This document shows, piece by piece, positions 29,701-32,000 of a DNA stretch of 32,000 bases (the first letter of the stretch is position 1; every line of letters begins with the position of its first letter). The notes beneath the pieces are model-generated. The model searched no databases. It saw only the letters and a program-made list of their open reading frames with translations, and was not told where the DNA came from. A program made the translations under genes and the position numbers. Origin of the DNA: Phallusia fumigata (lineage: Eukaryota; Chordata; Ascidiacea; Phlebobranchia; Ascidiidae); assembly GCA_008931825.1 (NCBI GenBank), contig QXVZ01023101.1, forward strand, positions 1 to 32,000, given 5' to 3'.

Positions 29701-32000
29701 GGAGTGTGATGAAATTTTTTTATCCTAGGTGGCGCTTGGCTTGTTTTATTTTTATCTGCGGTGCGCGGAACAACGCCTGGATGTGTTATGCTCACAATGA
29801 GTCCACTGTCGAAATATTTGTAGCTCCGTTTAATCATTTGTTATTTTACTTTTTCGATTTTTTTTTTGAAGTTTGAAACTCAAATTTGGGTTGAAGCAAT
29901 GCCGCTTAAAGTGCTCAAGGAAATACGAGCGACCAAGACAGGATTGGAACTCATATCGACCGAAACAATTAAGATGTGCAAGCTGTATGCCATTGTCGGC
30001 CAAAGATCGAATTACGAACAGCTTACACACTGACCAACGGCGATGCAGTGTCTTGATAATAACAAGTCTTTATCTGAGTCGCAAATCAAGTCCAGCTAGC
30101 AATCAAATCTTTAAAAATCTTGACTCAAACTCACTCAAGTCAAGTCCTTCTCGTGTCATTAAACCACCGAGACAATGGCATACTCCAACCAAAGTAACCG
30201 GTCTTTCCAGGCCAACAAACGCATCGAAATCAGCAGTTACGATATTTAAAAGATCTCAAGCCGATTTTCAATTCGACCTTGCCCGTAAGCTCTTTAACTA
30301 ACAAACCAACCTCTATAGCAGCTATCTCCATACAGAGATGGTTGTCACGTTTTAGGTTCCCTTCTTTTAAAGCCATTTTAGCCTTGAGCAAAGGGGACTT
30401 GGTGGGTGAGGAAACCCTTGCCTGAAAAAGGACAAAAATCTAATCCAATGCAAAGCTGTTTGTACTTTTGATCAAAATTTATAAAGAGCGTAGTGGCTTC
30501 TCCGACAAGTCATATTAGATCATGTGTATGAAACTAATAAAGATTGCGAACAATAATCGTGATATTTCTCTTAATAGTAAACACTGCCAAACATTGTAAC
30601 TTAGTAAATAACAGTTTGGGCGAGTCACAAATTCAAAAACCCCAAAAGTAATTGATGAATTTCAATTTTACCCTACTGCCACTCAATAATGATTTTGTAA
30701 GCTATATCAAAATCATGTAAAACAGTTTAGCCCATAATCTGGACTTGACATACCTTGGATTTCTGAGTAGAACTTTCAAGTTTTTTAACATAGAGTTTCT
30801 GTATCGCGTTTTGAATGTCGTCGAAAAATGTGTTCTCCCAAAAAGCACTGGAACTCCACACCGGGTGCTCTTGCACAACAGTGTACAAAAACTGCATGAC
30901 TGTGGGACACAATTTCTGAAAAAGAAACATTTGTTTGAGAAAAAATTTGAATTAGGGCTGGTTAGGCTACTTCAAATCAAAGAGGCCAGAGCTGTCCAAC
31001 AATATGTTAAAAATGAACAGGATTGCTAGAACAATATTTTGGGGGTTAAAAAAGGATATGCATTATTTGCAATCATACATATTTCAAATAGTGCTGGTCA
31101 CAGCTACACTACAAAAGTAGTGTCTAAGAGCAGAGTTCAATTTGAAAAGTATTTGAACTTTTACGTTTTGAGGGGCCTGTGGGTCAACAAATTGGTAAAC
31201 TGAAGGTAAGAAGTTATTTATATGCCCATTCATCATGTGGGAAAATTTGAAAACTTAACAAACTTGCATAAGTCAGAAAAAAAAGAAAAAAGCTGAAAAT
31301 AATTGGTGTCCCCTTTAAAAGAAAATCCATAACAATCAAGCATGCCATAATGCTGAATGGGCATTTTAATATTTAGCAGTCAAATATAAACACAAACCCT
31401 GTAGAATGTAGGAAGAACCGGTAATAGGTCAGCGGCAAGGGTGTATTCATCCAACTGGCCGCTCGAGTCCTGAAAATAATATAAAAGGCTTCAAAGAATA
31501 GTAGCGAAACCAGAACACAGGAAATTAGGGCATCATCAAAATTCATGAATCATGAACTTAGCTTGATGGAACTAAACCGTACATGCCCTCACACAAAAGA
31601 CTAGGCATTGCTCGACAACCTTGTGAACCCAGTTTACAAATTTTAATTAACGATCTCTGCCACTCGTTGCACTTAACGATAAAAAGCAGAGGTCAATGGA
31701 TGTTTGAACTCGAAAACATTGGCATGCCAGGAATAATTTCCTTGCATGCCAACTGTGGCATGCATGGATGGGGTTGCCGACCCCACGGACTATAGATAAA
31801 TATCAATATCAATGTTCATAAATGCAATCTAACAATGCAATCAATATACCTTTGAAATTAAGCTAAATATGTTTACAAAAAATGGTTTAAAAGGTGAAAT
31901 TTGTGTTTTGTGTTGTACCTGAAGGGCGTTGTTTATGAGACGAGCGATGTAATCGAATTGTTGGTTGTCTAATTGTGGATGGGTCTTGGAATATGTGGTC
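20725..32000 (-). CDS. SBF1/2: SBF1/SBF2 (MTMR5/MTMR13) orthologue, partial: 15 internal exons
   Basis: Exons in transcript order: 32000-31919 (partial), 31469-31398, 30915-30754, 30421-30311, 29646-29441, 28753-28558, 26922-26724, 26357-26248, 25588-25344, 24579-24415, 23920-23750, 22920-22724, 22049-21904, 21296-21156 and 20844-20725. They join in one open frame of 774 codons. The order of recognisable parts is that of animal SBF proteins: the segment after DENN, GRAM ([17 protein letters not shown]), the [17 protein letters not shown] helix, and the start of the myotubularin-like domain ([31 protein letters not shown]). SBF proteins are catalytically dead myotubularins with a DENN module that act on Rab GTPases and endosomal phosphoinositides. 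The DENN start lies beyond the right edge. The rest of the myotubularin domain and the PH domain are not visible to the left. All introns are GT-AG except one likely GC-AG. Confidence 0.92.
21297..21903 (-). other. SBF intron with likely GC donor
   Basis: The donor is GAG|GCAAGT at 21903-21898. Using the nearby GT three bases further on leaves one extra base and puts TAA at the start of the next exon, while the GC donor keeps the frame. The frame stays open into the intron (the 21646-22050 open frame), but the predicted residues there have no SBF similarity. Confidence 0.7.
22050..22723. other. SBF intron, no gene seen
   Basis: Splice sites: donor GTGAGT after 22724 and acceptor TTCTTCTTTACCAG before 22049, on the minus strand. 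Two open frames on the + strand (22353-22547 and 22471-22668) have no recognisable similarity or promoter. Confidence 0.6.
22921..23749. other. SBF intron containing a hAT-type MITE
   Basis: Holds the 90-base element at 23129-23218. Otherwise no coding sequence is supported. Confidence 0.6.
23129..23218. mobile_element. 90-base hAT-type MITE
   Basis: Imperfect terminal inverted repeats: CAGTGGCTCAAAACC on the left; GCTGGGAACCACTG on the right, whose complement is CAGTGGTTCCCAGC. They are flanked by AGCTGAGC (23121-23128) and AGCTAAGC (23219-23226), an 8-base target duplication with one mismatch, the size expected for hAT elements. Confidence 0.75.
23921..25343. other. SBF introns on either side of exon 24579-24415
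   Basis: 23921-24414 and 24580-25343. The first has a GC-rich patch at about 24055-24130 with AGCGATTCTCAGCC, similar to decayed hAT ends. Open frames on the + strand at 24462-24828 overlap the SBF exon on the opposite strand and are shadows beyond it. Nothing else is supported. Confidence 0.5.
25589..26247. other. SBF intron, no gene seen
   Basis: GTGGTTCTCAACTGTG near 25631 and GTTTGAGAAACACTGC near 25808 are opposed hAT-like ends about 180 bases apart, but I could not establish a target duplication. No coding sequence is supported. Confidence 0.45.
26558..26603. repeat. perfect 13-base inverted repeat in SBF intron
   Basis: AACTGCCAGAGAG (26558-26570) and CTCTCTGGCAGTT (26591-26603) are exact reverse complements around a 20-base loop. 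It could be a MITE core or a chance hairpin. Confidence 0.8.
26975..27245 (+). mobile_element. probable hAT-like relic with short open frame
   Basis: GATTCGGCAACCAACGGCAC at one side and repeated TGGCACGC motifs resemble the ends of animal hAT elements. An open frame at 27032-27220 (63 codons with stop) may be a decayed transposase tail. A related GGCATGCC...GGGTTGCCGACCCC patch is at 31730-31790. Confidence 0.35.
28019..28168. mobile_element. fold-back MITE
   Basis: Terminal inverted repeats CACAGTACGCCAGGCCT (28019-28035) and AGGCCTGGTGTACTGTG (28152-28168) differ at one position. A second, internal inverted pair is perfect over 18 bases: AAGCATTTGCATTCAGCA (28061-28078) and its complement (28098-28115). 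Related copies are at 8047-8141 and 17611-17649, and the similarity with the first runs past the right end to about 28206. Confidence 0.75.
28754..29440. other. SBF intron, no gene seen
   Basis: CAGCGGGGGTTCTTAATCAG near 29202 resembles a hAT terminal sequence. No coding region is supported. Confidence 0.45.
29647..30310. other. SBF intron containing a SINE
   Basis: The SINE occupies 29856-30003. After it comes a stretch with repeated TCAAGTCAAGTCC-like words. The + strand open frame at 29873-30301 runs through the SINE and is not a gene. Confidence 0.55.
29856..30003 (-). mobile_element. tRNA-derived SINE in SBF intron
   Basis: Aligns with 15166-15315 along its length, with the same T-rich border on the + strand and A/B-box-like blocks on the minus strand. 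It is more decayed: the B-box reads GAGTTCCAATCC. Confidence 0.65.
30422..31918. other. SBF introns on the right side, few features
   Basis: The three introns 30422-30753, 30916-31397 and 31470-31918 hold no coding sequence I can support. 31730-31790 has hAT-like GGGGTTGCCGACCCCAC. The + strand open frame at 31583-31795 runs into that relic. Confidence 0.5.

Larger units (their letters stand above)
28558..32000 (-). other. SBF1/2: SBF exons for the segment between DENN and GRAM
   Basis: Six exons. They include RLINNALQ at the right edge, [19 protein letters not shown] joined to [20 protein letters not shown] (matching the FCRKL and VQEH-W region of human SBF1 as I recall it), a basic linker exon (30421-30311), an exon with [20 protein letters not shown] (29646-29441), and an acidic then helical exon ending [20 protein letters not shown] (28753-28558). 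The exon at 29646 must start at CTGCAAGATTGG; the next AG, five bases further on, would shift the frame into a stop. Confidence 0.85.

Noticed and set aside
29873-30301. 142-residue + strand open frame
   Set aside because: It runs through a SINE in an SBF intron and has no homology or splice support.
1-32000. CRISPR arrays, bacterial operons, ribosomal or viral genes
   Set aside because: The introns, TATA boxes, AATAAA signals and animal gene families show nuclear eukaryotic DNA; no regularly spaced repeats or viral coding regions were seen.

Overview
The window looks like nuclear DNA from an ascidian tunicate, most likely a Ciona species. It is AT-rich, with compact genes and introns of a few hundred bases, TATA boxes, AATAAA signals, tRNA-derived SINEs and small DNA transposons. 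The main content is a tandem array of variable region-containing chitin-binding protein (VCBP) genes, a family described from amphioxus and Ciona. The species call is inference from gene content. I cannot assign the published letter names (VCBP-A, -B and so on) without a search. One ambiguous base (N) at 18705 suggests a draft assembly.

Left half (about 650-19930, + strand): six VCBP-type genes in the same orientation, called here VCBP-1 to VCBP-6. Each encodes a signal peptide, two V-type immunoglobulin domains and, in genes 2-6, a C-terminal six-cysteine chitin-binding domain (CBM14/peritrophin-A type). The reading frame stays open across every proposed splice junction, giving proteins of 283, 360, 358, 358, 357 and 362 residues. 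Exon layout is shared: signal exon; V1 in two exons; V2 spread over three exons, the last of which also carries the chitin-binding domain. VCBP-1 stops just after V2 and lacks the chitin-binding domain. VCBP-4 has an extra intron inside the most variable stretch of V2. Genes 1 and 6, at the two ends, resemble each other most; genes 4 and 5 are a recent tandem duplication including both flanks; genes 2 and 3 share a different promoter region. A broken VCBP lies between genes 4 and 5 (about 12816-13401), and an orphan V1 exon fragment follows gene 6 (about 20352-20489).

Right half (20725-32000, - strand): fifteen exons of one gene, an SBF1/SBF2 (MTMR5/MTMR13, SET-binding factor) orthologue. It enters from beyond the right edge in the middle of the protein and runs leftward through the region between the DENN and GRAM domains, the GRAM domain and the first part of the myotubularin-like pseudophosphatase domain. 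All fifteen exons join in one frame of 774 codons. The last visible exon ends at a splice donor at 20725. I found no exons for the rest of the myotubularin domain or the PH domain anywhere to the left, so the VCBP array may sit inside an SBF intron, or the SBF gene may be broken here. SBF introns contain SINEs, a fold-back MITE and hAT-like relics.

Function: VCBPs are secreted gut-associated proteins thought to bind microbes through the V domains and chitin-rich mucus through the C-terminal domain. SBF proteins are intracellular DENN/myotubularin scaffolds acting on Rab GTPases and phosphoinositides, so the two gene sets are neighbours without an evident functional link.
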